A stretch of 64,000 nucleotides of DNA from assembly GCA_920105625.2 (NCBI GenBank), contig OV050031.1:128062275-128126274 (forward strand). The letters are read 5' to 3'. How positions within the stretch are numbered: position 1 is the first letter of the stretch; the number at the start of each line of letters is the position of its first letter. Of the stretch, positions 26,556 through 41,801 are shown piece after piece. The notes beneath the pieces were generated by a model. That model ran no database searches. It saw nothing but the letters and a program-made list of their open reading frames with translations, and was not told where the DNA came from. This DNA comes from Clusia tigrina. Lineage: Eukaryota > Arthropoda > Insecta > Diptera > Clusiidae. The position numbers and the translations under genes were made by a program.

Positions 26556-27713
26556 CGAGGTGTGATCAAAAAATAACCGTTGATTTCAAATTTCGTGAGT
26601 TACGTATGTTCTATGTTCGCATGTTTTTTCTGTTATGTTGGTACACATGTCTGTTACATATGTTGGCAATACCAACCATTTTGGATTGTCAGTTTGTTTT
26701 TGACAGATAAAAAGGTTAGTCGTGTTTTGGTGTGCTCTTCGAATTTGTACTATTCGAAAAAATGGATCAAAGAAACTGTATTCAGTTTTGTGTAAAAAAT
26801 AAAATTAAATGCGCAAGGACATTTGAAATCTTGACTGTGGCCTTTGGCGCGTCTACTATGAGCAGAACACAAGTTCAATTGTGGTATAATCGGTTTAAGG
26901 AGAGCCGAGAAGATGTCAATTACGATGCTCGTCCTGGTCGCCCGAGCACGTCGACAACCGATGAAAACATTGACGCAGTGAAGAAAATGATTTTGGATAA
27001 TCGTCGAATCACTATCAGAGAGGTTGCTGATGATGTTGGCATATCGTTCGGCTCATGCCAAGCAATTTTTAAGGATGTCTTAGGCATGAAACGTGCGGCA
27101 GCGAAGATTGTTACAAAATTGCTAAATTATGAGCAAAAACAACGTCGCATGGACATCGCTCAGGAGCTGTTGAACATCGTCAGCGGCGATCCAGATTTCC
27201 TCAAAAAGATCATAACTGGTGACGAATCGTGGGCGTATGGCTATGACATTGAAACCAAAGCCCAATCATCCCAATGGAAACGTCCAGATGAGCCAAGACC
27301 GAAAAAAGCACGTCAAGTTCGGTCGAACGTAAAGGTTTTGCTGACAGTTTTCTTTGATTGCAATGGCGTGGTACATCATGAATTCTTGCCACAAGGTCGT
27401 ACGGTCAACAAGAAATACTACCTTGAAGTTATGCGCCGTTTGCGAGAAGCAATTCGTCAGAAACGCCCAGAATTGTTGAAAAACCAATCATGGATTTTGC
27501 ACCATGATAACGCAAAAGCTCACACTTCGATGCTTGTGCGCAATTTTTTGGCCAAAAACAAAACCGTTATCATGCCTCAGCCACCGTATTCACCGGACTT
27601 GGCCCCCGCTGACTTTACCTCTTTCCAAAACTGAAGACACCGATGAAAGGAAAGCGTTTTGCTACGATTGAGGAGATAAAAGAAAAAACGAAACAGGAGC
27701 TGTTGGCGATACC
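26556..27713 (+). mobile_element. mariner 2 (vertumnana-like), 3'-truncated
   Basis: It has an intact 5' end CGAGGTGTGATC preceded by TA. The element breaks off in the transposase C-terminus at ggcgatacc (27713), continues as a run of about 18 A and then (TA)n. It is nearly identical to mariner 3 over the first ~950 bp. Confidence 0.9.
26762..27713 (+). pseudogene. mariner 2 transposase, near-complete but broken
   Basis: The frame from ATG 26762 gives ~290 residues: N-terminal paired-type helix-turn-helix region (TMSRTQVQLWYNRF about residue 40; RITIREVADDVGISFGS about 80), WKRPDEPRPKK linker, first catalytic Asp in ITGDESWAYGYD (about 155), FFDCNGVVHHEFLPQG and second Asp in LHHDNAKAHTS, where the conserved NAPAH Pro is Lys. 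The third-Asp motif SPDLAPADF is present with 34 residues between the second and third Asp. A frameshift follows at TSFQN. The C-terminal ~50 residues are missing through truncation. Confidence 0.9.
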
Positions 27714-32524
<4,811 letters not shown>

Positions 32525-32526
32525 AT

Positions 32527-32543
32527 TGGTGTCAGAAGTGGGA
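32527..32543 (+). promoter_or_regulatory. Primer binding site (tRNA-Leu type)
   Basis: TGGTGTCAGAAGTGGGA starts two bases after the 5' LTR. It is complementary to a 3' end ...CTGACACCA, as in tRNA-Leu primers used by some dipteran gypsy-like elements such as mdg3. Confidence 0.75.
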
Positions 32544-33581
32544 TTGTGTATCTCCGCTCAAACAAGCAGTCAAAGTGGATGTCAAAGAACAGTTACAGCA
32601 GAGTGAAATACGACTTACTCAACTAGTGGAAAAGAACTCACAGCAGATGAAAGAAATGTCCGAGATGGTAGACAGGAAGGTTTGTGAAATTGAGACACGG
32701 CAAGAATCGTTCGAAAAATCTTTAGTACAAAGGCAGAATGAATTTAAGCAACAAATAGAACAAAGAATTATTCTAATACAGGAAGGTGCATTGCCTGTGC
32801 CAGCTTTATCCTCAATAAAACTGAAGCCTCCTACCTATGATGGAACCACCACATTTAGTGTCTTCAGAATGCAGTTTGAGACTACCGCTAGCACAAATGG
32901 TTGGAGTGCTCGCGAAAAAGTGGCTGCATTAACCGTTTCATTGAAAGGTGCTGCCGCTGATGTGCTTCAAACTATCTCAGAAAGTGAGCGAGACTGCTAT
33001 GAAAGCTTAATGAATGCCGTTCAGCGCAAGTATGGTAGTGAACACCGGAAGCAGATGTACCAAGTAGAGCTACGAACACGGGTACAGAAGAGTGGTGAGT
33101 CTCTACAACAGTTTGCGGCGGAAGTGAAACGGTTGGCTCATCTTGCCTACCCAGGAGAGATCATTGAGAGGTGTATGATGGACACCTTTGTATATGGCAT
33201 TCGCGATGCGGAGATAAAGCGTTCTGCAATAACTAATCCGAAAGCTACATATATGGAGACAGTAGCTAGCGCTTTAACTTCAGAGACAGCAGCCTTGGTG
33301 TGCCAGCCAGTATACAGAGCCCGTCAGGTACAAGTCGAAAGCGGCCAAAGTTTCACGGGCAAATGCTTCACCTGCGGAGAGGTCGGACACATGGCCCGTA
33401 ATTGCCAATCGAGACGGAAACGTTCTAGATCACGCTCACCGGTAAGACCTCCAAAGCAAGTCAGATTCCAAAATAGGGAATCAGAAAATGATGAAAAGTC
33501 GTCGACAAACTAGATGGAGTCAGTCTCGAGGGGCTTGATCTGACTCCCACAACATGTAGCCCCAGAATCTTCGTTTTTCAG

Positions 33582-36500
33582 ATGGCACGGAAAATCAACA
33601 GCCTAACTGTCGACAGCGTAGTAAATGGAAGAAAAATCGTGGTAACATTGGATACGGGTGCATCACATTCCATAATTAGAAGGGATCTCGTTCGGGGAAT
33701 CGAGCCGCTTCAGGGAATAAGTTTGCGTACGGCAACTGGAGATGATGCACCGGTACTTGGAAAAGTTACACGGAAAATCACTATCGGTACCACAACAGTG
33801 AAGCACGAGTTTGTAGTTGCGGATATTGTGGACGAATTAATCTTAGGTGTGGATTTTATGATTCGGAATGGATTCACCCTAGATTTGAAATGCCGAACGT
33901 TGAAGTATGCGAACACCGAAATACCGTTATCCGTTGGTGAGGATAAGTATGGAGGTATCCGACAAGCCATTGTATCGCGGCGGACAAAAATCCCAGCAAA
34001 GTCAGAGGCAGTCATATGGGCCAAAATGGACGGAGATGTGGAGAAGAACAAGTTGTGGGTTGTGGAAACGGATGAAAAATTTGTACTGGATGACATCATC
34101 ATTGGAAAAACCCTCGTAGAAGAACAGCAGAACAGAATAGTGCCAGTAAGAGTGGTCAATCTTGCAAATTCCGCTAAAACCATAGAGAAAGGACAGATAA
34201 TTGGAAATTGCCGGGCAATTTCGGCAATTGTAAACTGTGAAAGCCAGCCGCGAGACACAAAAATGAAGATACCAGCTGATAAAAAGGTACTCGACGATCT
34301 TACGAAAGAATGGAGCAAAGACTTATCCACAGAGCAGAGGAGGACTGCCAGCCAACTTTTGGCAAGACATTGGTCAGTATTTGCTGAAAAGGGTAAAAAC
34401 GAAGGCAGAACAAAGATGGTGAAACACACAATCAACACTGGTGATGCCAAACCCATTCGTCAAGCGTCAAGAAGAGTACCTCTGGCAAAGAGAGAAGAGG
34501 TGAATGTATTGCTGAAGGAAATGCATCAGAACAACGTCATAGAGCCATCAGCGAGCCCCTGGAGTTCTCCAGTGGTATTAGTCAAGAAGAAGGATGGCTC
34601 CACACGTTTCTGTGTAGATTATCGTAAACTAAATGAGGTAACGAAGAAAGATAGTTATCCATTACCTCGAATCGACGATACGTTGGACACACTTTCTGGT
34701 TCAAATTGGTTCTCAACGCTGGATTCACAAAGCGGATATTGGCAAGTGGCAGTAGACGAACAAGACAAGGAAAAGACAGCATTCAGTGCCGGTGATGGAC
34801 TATGGCAATTTTTGGTGATGCCATTCGGACTGTGTAATGCTCCAGCTACATTTGAACGCTTAATGGAACATGTGCTAAAGGGTCTTCACTGGAAAACGTG
34901 TCTGGTGTACTTAGATGACATCATCGTTATGGGAAAGGACTTCGAGGACCACTTGAAGAATTTGGAAGAAGTATTGATGCGATTAGGAGCTTCAGGGTTG
35001 AAGCTGAGCGCAAAGAAATGCTCGTTCTTCAAGAAAGAAGTCAAGTACCTTGGACATAAAGTCACACCTGAAGGAGTACACACAGATCCAGATAAGATAG
35101 ACTCAGTAAGGGAGTGGCCAAGACCAACTAGTTTGCATGAGCTACGCAGCTTCTTGGGTCTTTGCACCTATTACAGACGCTTTGTTCCAGGCTTTGCGGA
35201 CGTGGCTGGTAGTCTGCATGCATTAACGAGGAAAAATTGTGCTTTTGAGTGGAAAAGCGAGCAGGAGAAGGCATTCAACAGATTGAAAGAGCTATTGTGT
35301 ACAGCTCCGATCCTTGCGTATCCAATACCTGGCGAAAAATTTATTTTGGATACAGATGCAAGTGGATTCGGGATTGGAGGTGTCCTGTCGCAAGTTATTG
35401 ACGGACATGAAAGAGTAATAGCCTACTTCAGTAAGATCTTATCAAAGCCAGAGCGAAATTACTGTGTAACACGGAGAGAACTTTTGGCGGTTATGCAGTG
35501 CGTGAAGCACTTTAACAAGTACCTGTATGGACAAAAGTTCTTGTTGAGAACGGATCACGCTGCTCTGCGCTGGCTATTACAGTTCAAAAATCCCGAAGGT
35601 CAGGTTGCGAGATGGATTGAGAGACTCCAAAGCTACGATTTCACTATAGAACATCGCAGAGGCGGAAACCACGGGAATGCTGATGCACTATCACGACGTC
35701 CTTGCAGTATGGAATGTAAGCACTGTTCTAAAGCTGAAGGGAAAGAAGGAGTAGTCGATGTGCGCTTAATGGCTGTTTTACCAGACGATGAATGGACAGC
35801 GGAAAAGATAAAAGAAGAACAACGAAATGAACCAGATTTGGCAAAAATCATATCAAGTAAGAATGAAGGAAAACGGCCTGATTGGAACGAAATCTCGACT
35901 GAAAGCCCCATAACTAAAGCATATTGGGCTCAATGGAATAGCTTAAAGCTGCAAGATGGATGCCTATTCCGCCTGTGGGAGAGCGAAGATGGAAAAACCA
36001 CGAAGAACTTGATTGTGGTACCCAAGGCAAGAATAAGCGAAATTCTCAAGGAATACCATAGTGGGCCAAGCGGAGGACATTTGAGAATAACAAAAACAGT
36101 CGAGAAAATTAAAACACGATTTTATTGGGTTGGTTGCCAGCAATCGGTAGTTGACTGGATTAGTGCTTGTGAAAAGTGTACAGGCTCCAAGGGACCGAGC
36201 CGTCGCAGCCAGGGGAAGATGCATTTATACAACGTGGGAGCGCCATTTGAGCGTATTGCAATGGACATAGCAGGTCCGTTTCCAATTAGTGATTCCGGCA
36301 ACAAATATGTTCTCGTCGTAATCGACTATTTTAGTAAATGGCCAGAAGTATACCCCATTCCCGATCAAGAAGCTAAGACCGTTGCAGATGCATTTATCAA
36401 TAATTGGGTCTGCAGATTCGGAGCTCCCCTCGAGTTGCACTCGGATCAAGGCAGAAATTTCGAGTCAACAATATTCAGGGAAATGAGTGAATTGATGGGC

Positions 36501-36710
36501 ATACGCAAAACTCGTACAACCTCTTTGCACCCACAATCCGATGGAATGGTTGAAAGATTTAATCGTACGCTTGAGGAACACCTAAGGAAAGTCGTGGACA
36601 GAAACCAGAAAGATTGGGACCAACACATACCCCTCTTCTTAATGGCATATCGGCAACTCACGATACAACATCTACAACACCAGCTAAGGCTATTTTCGGT
36701 TGTGACATAA
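33582..36710 (+). CDS. pol: gypsy Pol polyprotein (frameshifted near its end)
   Basis: 1042 codons. Domains: aspartic protease LDTGASHSII (about residue 23-32) and LGVDFM; RT with NVIEPSASPWSSPVVLVKKKDG (about 317), FCVDYRKLN, SGYWQV, MPFGLCNAPATFERLM and catalytic YLDDII (about 442); RNase H FILDTDASGFG (about 588) and FLLRTDHAALRWLL; integrase zinc domain H-x-H...C-x2-C (HSGPSGGH to CEKCTG, about 825-865) and core with DIAGPF, LHSDQGRNFES and MVERFNR (D, D, E). The frame is open upstream to 33495, overlapping gag. A one-base deletion near 36653 takes it out of frame. The C-terminus continues in frame 36614-37120. Confidence 0.93.
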   Translation: MARKINSLTVDSVVNGRKIVVTLDTGASHSIIRRDLVRGIEPLQGISLRTATGDDAPVLGKVTRKITIGTTTVKHEFVVADIVDELILGVDFMIRNGFTLDLKCRTLKYANTEIPLSVGEDKYGGIRQAIVSRRTKIPAKSEAVIWAKMDGDVEKNKLWVVETDEKFVLDDIIIGKTLVEEQQNRIVPVRVVNLANSAKTIEKGQIIGNCRAISAIVNCESQPRDTKMKIPADKKVLDDLTKEWSKDLSTEQRRTASQLLARHWSVFAEKGKNEGRTKMVKHTINTGDAKPIRQASRRVPLAKREEVNVLLKEMHQNNVIEPSASPWSSPVVLVKKKDGSTRFCVDYRKLNEVTKKDSYPLPRIDDTLDTLSGSNWFSTLDSQSGYWQVAVDEQDKEKTAFSAGDGLWQFLVMPFGLCNAPATFERLMEHVLKGLHWKTCLVYLDDIIVMGKDFEDHLKNLEEVLMRLGASGLKLSAKKCSFFKKEVKYLGHKVTPEGVHTDPDKIDSVREWPRPTSLHELRSFLGLCTYYRRFVPGFADVAGSLHALTRKNCAFEWKSEQEKAFNRLKELLCTAPILAYPIPGEKFILDTDASGFGIGGVLSQVIDGHERVIAYFSKILSKPERNYCVTRRELLAVMQCVKHFNKYLYGQKFLLRTDHAALRWLLQFKNPEGQVARWIERLQSYDFTIEHRRGGNHGNADALSRRPCSMECKHCSKAEGKEGVVDVRLMAVLPDDEWTAEKIKEEQRNEPDLAKIISSKNEGKRPDWNEISTESPITKAYWAQWNSLKLQDGCLFRLWESEDGKTTKNLIVVPKARISEILKEYHSGPSGGHLRITKTVEKIKTRFYWVGCQQSVVDWISACEKCTGSKGPSRRSQGKMHLYNVGAPFERIAMDIAGPFPISDSGNKYVLVVIDYFSKWPEVYPIPDQEAKTVADAFINNWVCRFGAPLELHSDQGRNFESTIFREMSELMGIRKTRTTSLHPQSDGMVERFNRTLEEHLRKVVDRNQKDWDQHIPLFLMAYRQLTIQHLQHQLRLFSVVT

Positions 36711-37120
36711 GATTACCTGCAGATCTGAAATTCGGTGCCTACTCATCTACGGAAGTTTCATGTAGCAGTTATGTAGCTGACAAACGAAGACAGCTGAATG
36801 AAATTCATGGAACCATCAGAAAGCGCACACAACTGATGAGTGATAAAATGAAAGCCAGATATGATCTACGAGCAAACTCCAAGGGATTTCAGGAAGGGCA
36901 GCTAGTTATGCTTCATAATCCGCAAAGGAAAAAGGGATTATCGCCAAAACTGCAAACACACTGGGAAGGCCCTTATAAGGTGATAAAGCGGCTCAACGAT
37001 GTAGTATACCGCATCCAGTTGGCGAGAAATGCCAGGAGCAAAATGAAAGTCGTTCATTTAGAGAGATTATCTCCTTATAAAGGTTGCAGTACTATCCTTG
37101 TTCGGGACGAACAAGTTTAA
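36655..37120 (+). pseudogene. gypsy integrase C-terminal part, out of frame
   Basis: This is the continuation of integrase after the frameshift near 36653. It contains the substrate-binding tail with TTSTTPAKAIFGCDIRLP, RYDLRANSKGFQEGQLVMLHNP, and the GPY-type module HWEGPYKVIKRLNDVVYRI, ending at a stop at 37118-37120, 11 bases before the 3' LTR. The otherwise intact element suggests the frameshift is recent. A sequencing or assembly error in this single base is an alternative. Confidence 0.88.
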
Positions 37121-37131
37121 GCGGAGGGCAG
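37121..37131 (+). promoter_or_regulatory. Polypurine tract
   Basis: GCGGAGGGCAG directly precedes the TG of the 3' LTR. It is the expected position for the plus-strand primer of reverse transcription. Confidence 0.75.
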
Positions 37132-37712
37132 TGAAACGTGATAGCTCAGTGAAAAGGGATTGCATACTTTTAGGATCCCATCTGGAGAATGAGTGCCCCC
37201 TGTGAGTCAAGATGCGAACTATTCGAATAAAAGCTTATTCAAGAACCATCCGTCGGTAATATCAAAAAGAATATTCTCGACTTCTGTCGAAGTGGATAGA
37301 AGCTTCTAGAAAATACGAGAATAGCGTAGAATTTTCGACTCCAACCATTCGAAAACTATAAAAGCGACAAGACTGTTCAAAGTCGAAGACAGTAGATCAG
37401 AGACCGTAAAAGTGTGTACATCTAGCATTATAATCAAAGCAGCAGTATTTGTAATTGTGCAAAGTGATGAAGTTCATTATTAAATAAAGTGATGAAATTA
37501 CTTATTAAATAAAGTGACTAATGGTTTGTTAAATAAAGTGCAAATAATAACTAAGTAAACTTTAAGCCTAATATTAAATGTGTAAATAACAATAATTAAA
37601 TAAAGCTAATTATTTTAATTTAACCAGCGATTGTTTGATTACTACACAATCCAGCGGTACGAGTCCGAGTACAGAAAGTTAGAGGAACCATCAGGAGGGC
37701 AATTTCGTAACA
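37132..37712 (+). repeat. gypsy 3' LTR
   Basis: 581 bp, same length as the 5' LTR. The only differences noticed are in the first 45 bases (tttaggatccc here, tttattatccc in the 5' LTR). It is followed by ATATATATATATAA. Confidence 0.95.
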
Positions 37713-38109
37713 ATATATATATATATAATTTGGCAACACACTTGCATGTCATTGGGTCCATGCGCATGCTCCGCAGTAGAAAGAATAGCAAATAATTTAC
37801 TGCAGAAACAATAATGATAAAATAAAAGATTGCGCCAATGCTGGTACGAAAATTTCTTCTCTCTGTGCATCTCGTCACAAGGCGCACACGAAATGAGAGA
37901 ATAGCCAAAATGCATACATTTTTGTGTGAGAAATTTGATAATTTGTGTTTAATATTTGTTCACTCCGAATCCTAATGTTCAGATGGCTTCCGCCTGGTAC
38001 CTGGGGTGCCATGTTGTCGGCCTATCTCTGCGTTCCATCGTTCGGTATGGTCTGAAAGTCCGTGATGTGCGGTGGAGAGCGAGAGAACAGTCGAGGCAGG
38101 TGGCCGCCT
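37713..38109. other. Short TA remnant and unassigned stretch
   Basis: About 14 bp of TA repeat (37713-37726) is followed by ~380 bp without a recognised gene or repeat. The frame 37956-38141 runs into the BEL-like protease region but its first part has no family signature. Confidence 0.5.
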
Positions 38110-38897
38110 CTCCAATCGTGTTATCTTGGGTAAGGCCTTAGTCACGATAAAACATCAAGGAGTATGGTACACAGCCCAGGCTCTGATAGACTCTGGTTCT
38201 GAGGGGTCCTTTGTTTCAGACCGCCTCCAATAGCGCCTTAAGCTGCCGGCGCAATCAGTACATAGCCAAGTATCGGGGGTCATATCACCATCGGGTCGCG
38301 GTACGATGCCACTGTGCGTCTCCAAGTGTCGTCTTTGGTGTTGCCTACCCTGACAGGTGAACTGCCGCCACTCCTATTGATTAAAAGAGAACAACACAAA
38401 CTAAGACATTTCAGGTTAGCCGATTCAAGCACTGAACACTCCACCCAAGTCGATTTGTTAATCGAAGAGGATCTATACCCTCAGGTCTTGCTTGATGGGT
38501 TGCGGCGCTACCTGGTGGGGTCACTAATTGCTCAGGAAATGGTATTCGGCTGGATCCTTACCGGGCCTCTGCCGGATAACCGGATATCCACTTTCACAAC
38601 ACGCGTGCAAGTGTCTGAATTTGCTTCGCTCGACCACTTTCTATGACAGTTTTGGGAAATGGGACAGCCTCCGCAAAATCGAAAGCTTTCCCAGACTGAT
38701 CTAGACTGCCTTAATTTGTACTCCTAGACTACTCGTCGGGATGCTACGGGGCGATACATAGTCTCTCTGCCGTTCAAACAAGGGTTTGTCCGCAGAAGTC
38801 GCTAGGAGCGTCGCGCTATATTGTCCTTCGGCAATTTGAGCGCAATGAGTCCCGGCTGGTAAAGAGATCGGCCGATAAGCGACAATACGACGCGGTG
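38110..38897 (+). pseudogene. BEL/Pao protease region remnant
   Basis: Translations in shifting frames show a BEL/Pao retropepsin (A17-type): ALIDSGSEGSFVSDRLQ (38180-38230, DSG active site) followed by a stop, LPTLTGELPP, and DLLIEEDLYPQVLLDGLRR...GSLIAQEMVFGWILTG (38450-38570). RT-leading sequence with TTRRDATGRYIVSLPFKQG follows near 38730-38780. There are at least three frameshifts and one internal stop. RT, RNase H and integrase are absent, so a large internal deletion joins this to the 3' end at ~38900. Confidence 0.75.
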
Positions 38898-39109
38898 TTG
38901 TGAGTTAGAACCAAGCTACTTACGAGTAGTTGACTCACCATATCGACTCCTAATAGATGCCACACTCTGTGGGATTAGAATGTACTAAAAGTTATTTAAG
39001 AATATAACATACTTTTAGGGTCCAAGTATTTTAAGTTGATATGACTGTGTAATGTAATTATGTAAACTTTTAGGGTCTTACAGTTCCGCAGTCGAGTCGA
39101 CGAGGGCAG

Positions 39110-39340
39110 TGTAATGCACCGTCGATAATTTCATAGTAGGTCAGTTGGCTTGACCAACTGACACCAATTAGCAGGTGCGGAACTAGAACACCAGAAAGGT
39201 CAGTTCACAGACTGAGATGAGTGTTAAGAAATAGTATATAAGAATTAGTATTTGTAAGAAATAAAGTCTTGTGATTTTGATCTTAAAACGAAAAGTGTCT
39301 TTGGTCTTCATTTAAAAACAATAGGGTTTTAAAGTTTTCA
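39110..39340 (+). repeat. Probable BEL-type LTR
   Basis: Starts TGTAATGCACCG right after a purine-rich tract (gacgagggcag, 39099-39109) and has a TATA-like tagtatataag (39230), an AATAAA (39261) and a plausible CA end at 39339-39340. No second copy is in the window, so its limits and ownership (3' LTR of the BEL remnant) are inferred. Confidence 0.45.
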
Positions 39341-40726
39341 GCTACGCGCGCAGCGAACCGCGACAGGACGTCGCCCGGCAAGCAGCATCGGGGTTGAATA
39401 GCCGCAGCGGTTAGGTGACACTAGGTCGATTCGAAAGAATGGTTAATGGTCAGGTTGTATAGGTTTGTTTCACTAAGATTAGGCTCATATTTTTACTGAC
39501 TTTTTATTTCAGCATTCTCGGGGGTCTGAAACGTGTGAAAATGACTCTAGAGGAAAAGAATTTCCTCGCGGGTTACTAACTCCTATTGTATTGCGAACTT
39601 GTGCATACCGGTTGGTTTGGTTCGGAAAGCACGTGCCACGGTATAGGGTTCATGCATTCATAATAGGGAATGGTGTTCTTTATGCTCGTTTCGCGGGGCT
39701 AAAGTTTGATTCTCTTGTCCATGTCAAGTACTGGAATAAAATTTGGTTCACTTTTTGGAGCGTTGCGAGTATTTGATTGGCAGCGTGTTTCCTGGCAGTG
39801 ATTAAGTTATATTAAACTTCGGTTCGTGTATTAAAATTGGATATTTATTTTCTTTGAATATCAGGACATAAGTGACCAGAGTAACAAGTGCGTAACGGTT
39901 GCAGAAGGTCCAAAGAATGAACTGAGGCCCATTTTAAAGGTGCCGCGCACACACCCTTATTGGGATAGACGTGGTGGTAAAGCAGCATGGGAGAGAAAGC
40001 GGCTGGCATTTCTGAGGAAGTTTCTGGCAGAACAGGCGGATCAGGAAGTTCCTCTGCCTTGGAGCGAAGCCAATAGATTGTGGCAGGAAATGTTCAGGCT
40101 GGAACAAGCGGAGGTTAAATTTTACAACTATCTTTAAGAGTTTTGTTGTAAGTAAGATCAAAGTGATCATTGAATTGTATTGTTTGATAAAGCGAGTTAA
40201 TTAATTAATTTTTAAAATACCTTTCTATTATTTTGTGAATTGGGTTAATAAATATATTGTGGAGACATGTGAATTAATTTAAATGGTTGTTTTGAATATT
40301 TGGCATTTGAGTTAGGGTATTAGGTGAAAATATTTGAAGAGGTGCCGTCAACACATGTTGTCGCATCAAAGTTTGTGTAGTTCCGAAACTACAATTTGCG
40401 CAGCAATAATGAACCAATATTTCGCACGGAAAAGTGAAACAGCGAAACAGAGCACTTTACTGAAATGAATATGCGTATAATTCTGCGGTAAAATACTTCT
40501 TTGGGTGTAAACATTTTCTGGTATTACTTTTGTGGAATAAAATAAATGAAAATATGAATAAACTGTAATTTGGTATACTGCTATGCGTTTATTCGGGGAC
40601 TAATTGAATTTGGGGTAATCATATTGGATTATTTAAGGGAATTTTCAAGTTATTTTGTAAAATTAGGATACTGTAACACGTGGTTTTTGAGAGTCTTGGG
40701 CTGAAAGTAAAGATTAATTGGGTCTA
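39341..40726. other. Unassigned stretch with one basic ORF
   Basis: It begins with a short GC-rich segment (39346-39415). A pyrimidine tract plus tttcag at about 39505-39513 looks like a splice acceptor. The frame 39940-40137 (extendable upstream) encodes a Trp- and Arg-rich small protein (HPYWDRRGGKAAWERKR) of unknown family; it may be leader sequence of the gag-like element to the right. The rest is AT-rich with no assignment. Confidence 0.4.
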
Positions 40727-40859
40727 TGGAAGCACCAGAAGAAGCAAAAATATTGCTGGAAGAGCAAAAGCGGCAGAGTTAAATCAGGAACTGTAGGAAG
40801 GATAGCAAGGCAATAAAAAATAGCCGTACTACCGTAAGAGAATAGCGGAACTAGAGGCC

Positions 40860-41801
40860 TTGTTGAAGACATTCAATGATAACAACGAGGAGTTGTTAAA
40901 TTTTAATGACTGTTGTGGCGACAAGGAATATTTTGCCAAGGATTATTCGTTATATGTCAACGGTTTAATACGGGACTGGTTGACCAAGCTCAGATTGGAT
41001 CTGGAAAAGCTGGAAGCACAGGAAGATAGTCCTAGTTCGCAGGAGGACAAGGTTCAAGACAAGCTAAGGTCTTTACAGACGGAAGTAAAGTTGGTCGCAG
41101 AAAAATTGTTTGAACAATTGGAATCGGCAACGAGCAAGAGTGAAGCGCAGGTACTCTGGAGATTAGCGAGGAACGGTGGAAACTTGTCAACTTTGGAAGC
41201 AGCAGACCAAGCGTTAGCGACTATTCAGAGTCGAACAGAGGAGAAATTTTTCCAAGTCTTCAAGGATACAGAAGAATTGAAGATAAATACGGAATTTCTC
41301 GAGAATAAAACTAGAGTACTTTCTAGGCAACTCCGGGAGACTGAGGAAGCCGCATCGTATCTGGAGAAGGAAAATTTTGAGCTTAAGAGCATCGGGGCAA
41401 CTACTAAGCCAGCAAGAGTAAGATCGGCATCAACCTCTGAAATTCATACGCAGACAGTACTAGCTTTGCCACCAGAAGCTCGCTGGCCGGAATATTTAAC
41501 TCCGGAAGGGATAGGTCGTGTGGTAAAGCCTAGACTAGTATTGAGTGAAGAGAGTGAAGCGGAGTTTTTGTCTGACGTATCTGAAATCGGTGTCGAGCCA
41601 TTTTCTCCAATAGATAATAAAAATCAGGGTTATCCGTCAAACGAGAGAACGAAATATTTCGTCTGTACGAGCAAAGAGTCGAAGACTATTAAGTTTGAGT
41701 CCGTCACTGGTCAAGTACATTTCAGATCCGGGAGAAGTGAATTTGGAAACCACCCAAAAAGACAACGCGCTCAACGCTCAAGTTTTACAAGCCATAGGTA
41801 A
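40860..41801 (+). CDS. Coiled-coil ORF of the gag-like element
   Basis: 313 codons. Long heptad-rich stretches, residues ~40-100 and ~115-185 (LRSLQTEVKLVAEKLFEQLE, TRVLSRQLRETEEAASYLEKE), predict coiled coil. A Ser/Glu-rich acidic region follows (about 220-250). A possible upstream start, MEAPEEAKILLEEQKR at 40727, is separated by a stop. It overlaps the next frame by 107 bases in a different frame (+1). I do not recognise the family. It may be the N-terminal part of Gag joined by frameshifting, or separated by mutation. Confidence 0.5.
   Translation: MLKTFNDNNEELLNFNDCCGDKEYFAKDYSLYVNGLIRDWLTKLRLDLEKLEAQEDSPSSQEDKVQDKLRSLQTEVKLVAEKLFEQLESATSKSEAQVLWRLARNGGNLSTLEAADQALATIQSRTEEKFFQVFKDTEELKINTEFLENKTRVLSRQLRETEEAASYLEKENFELKSIGATTKPARVRSASTSEIHTQTVLALPPEARWPEYLTPEGIGRVVKPRLVLSEESEAEFLSDVSEIGVEPFSPIDNKNQGYPSNERTKYFVCTSKESKTIKFESVTGQVHFRSGRSEFGNHPKRQRAQRSSFTSHR

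Noticed and set aside
33710..34456. 248-codon minus-strand frame opposite the gypsy protease region
   Set aside because: Shadow of the pol frame with no domain signature.
39590..40137. Small frames (39591-39776, 39940-40137) as host genes
   Set aside because: No recognised domain, short, and placed between a BEL-type LTR and a gag-like element; kept only as unassigned leader-like sequence.
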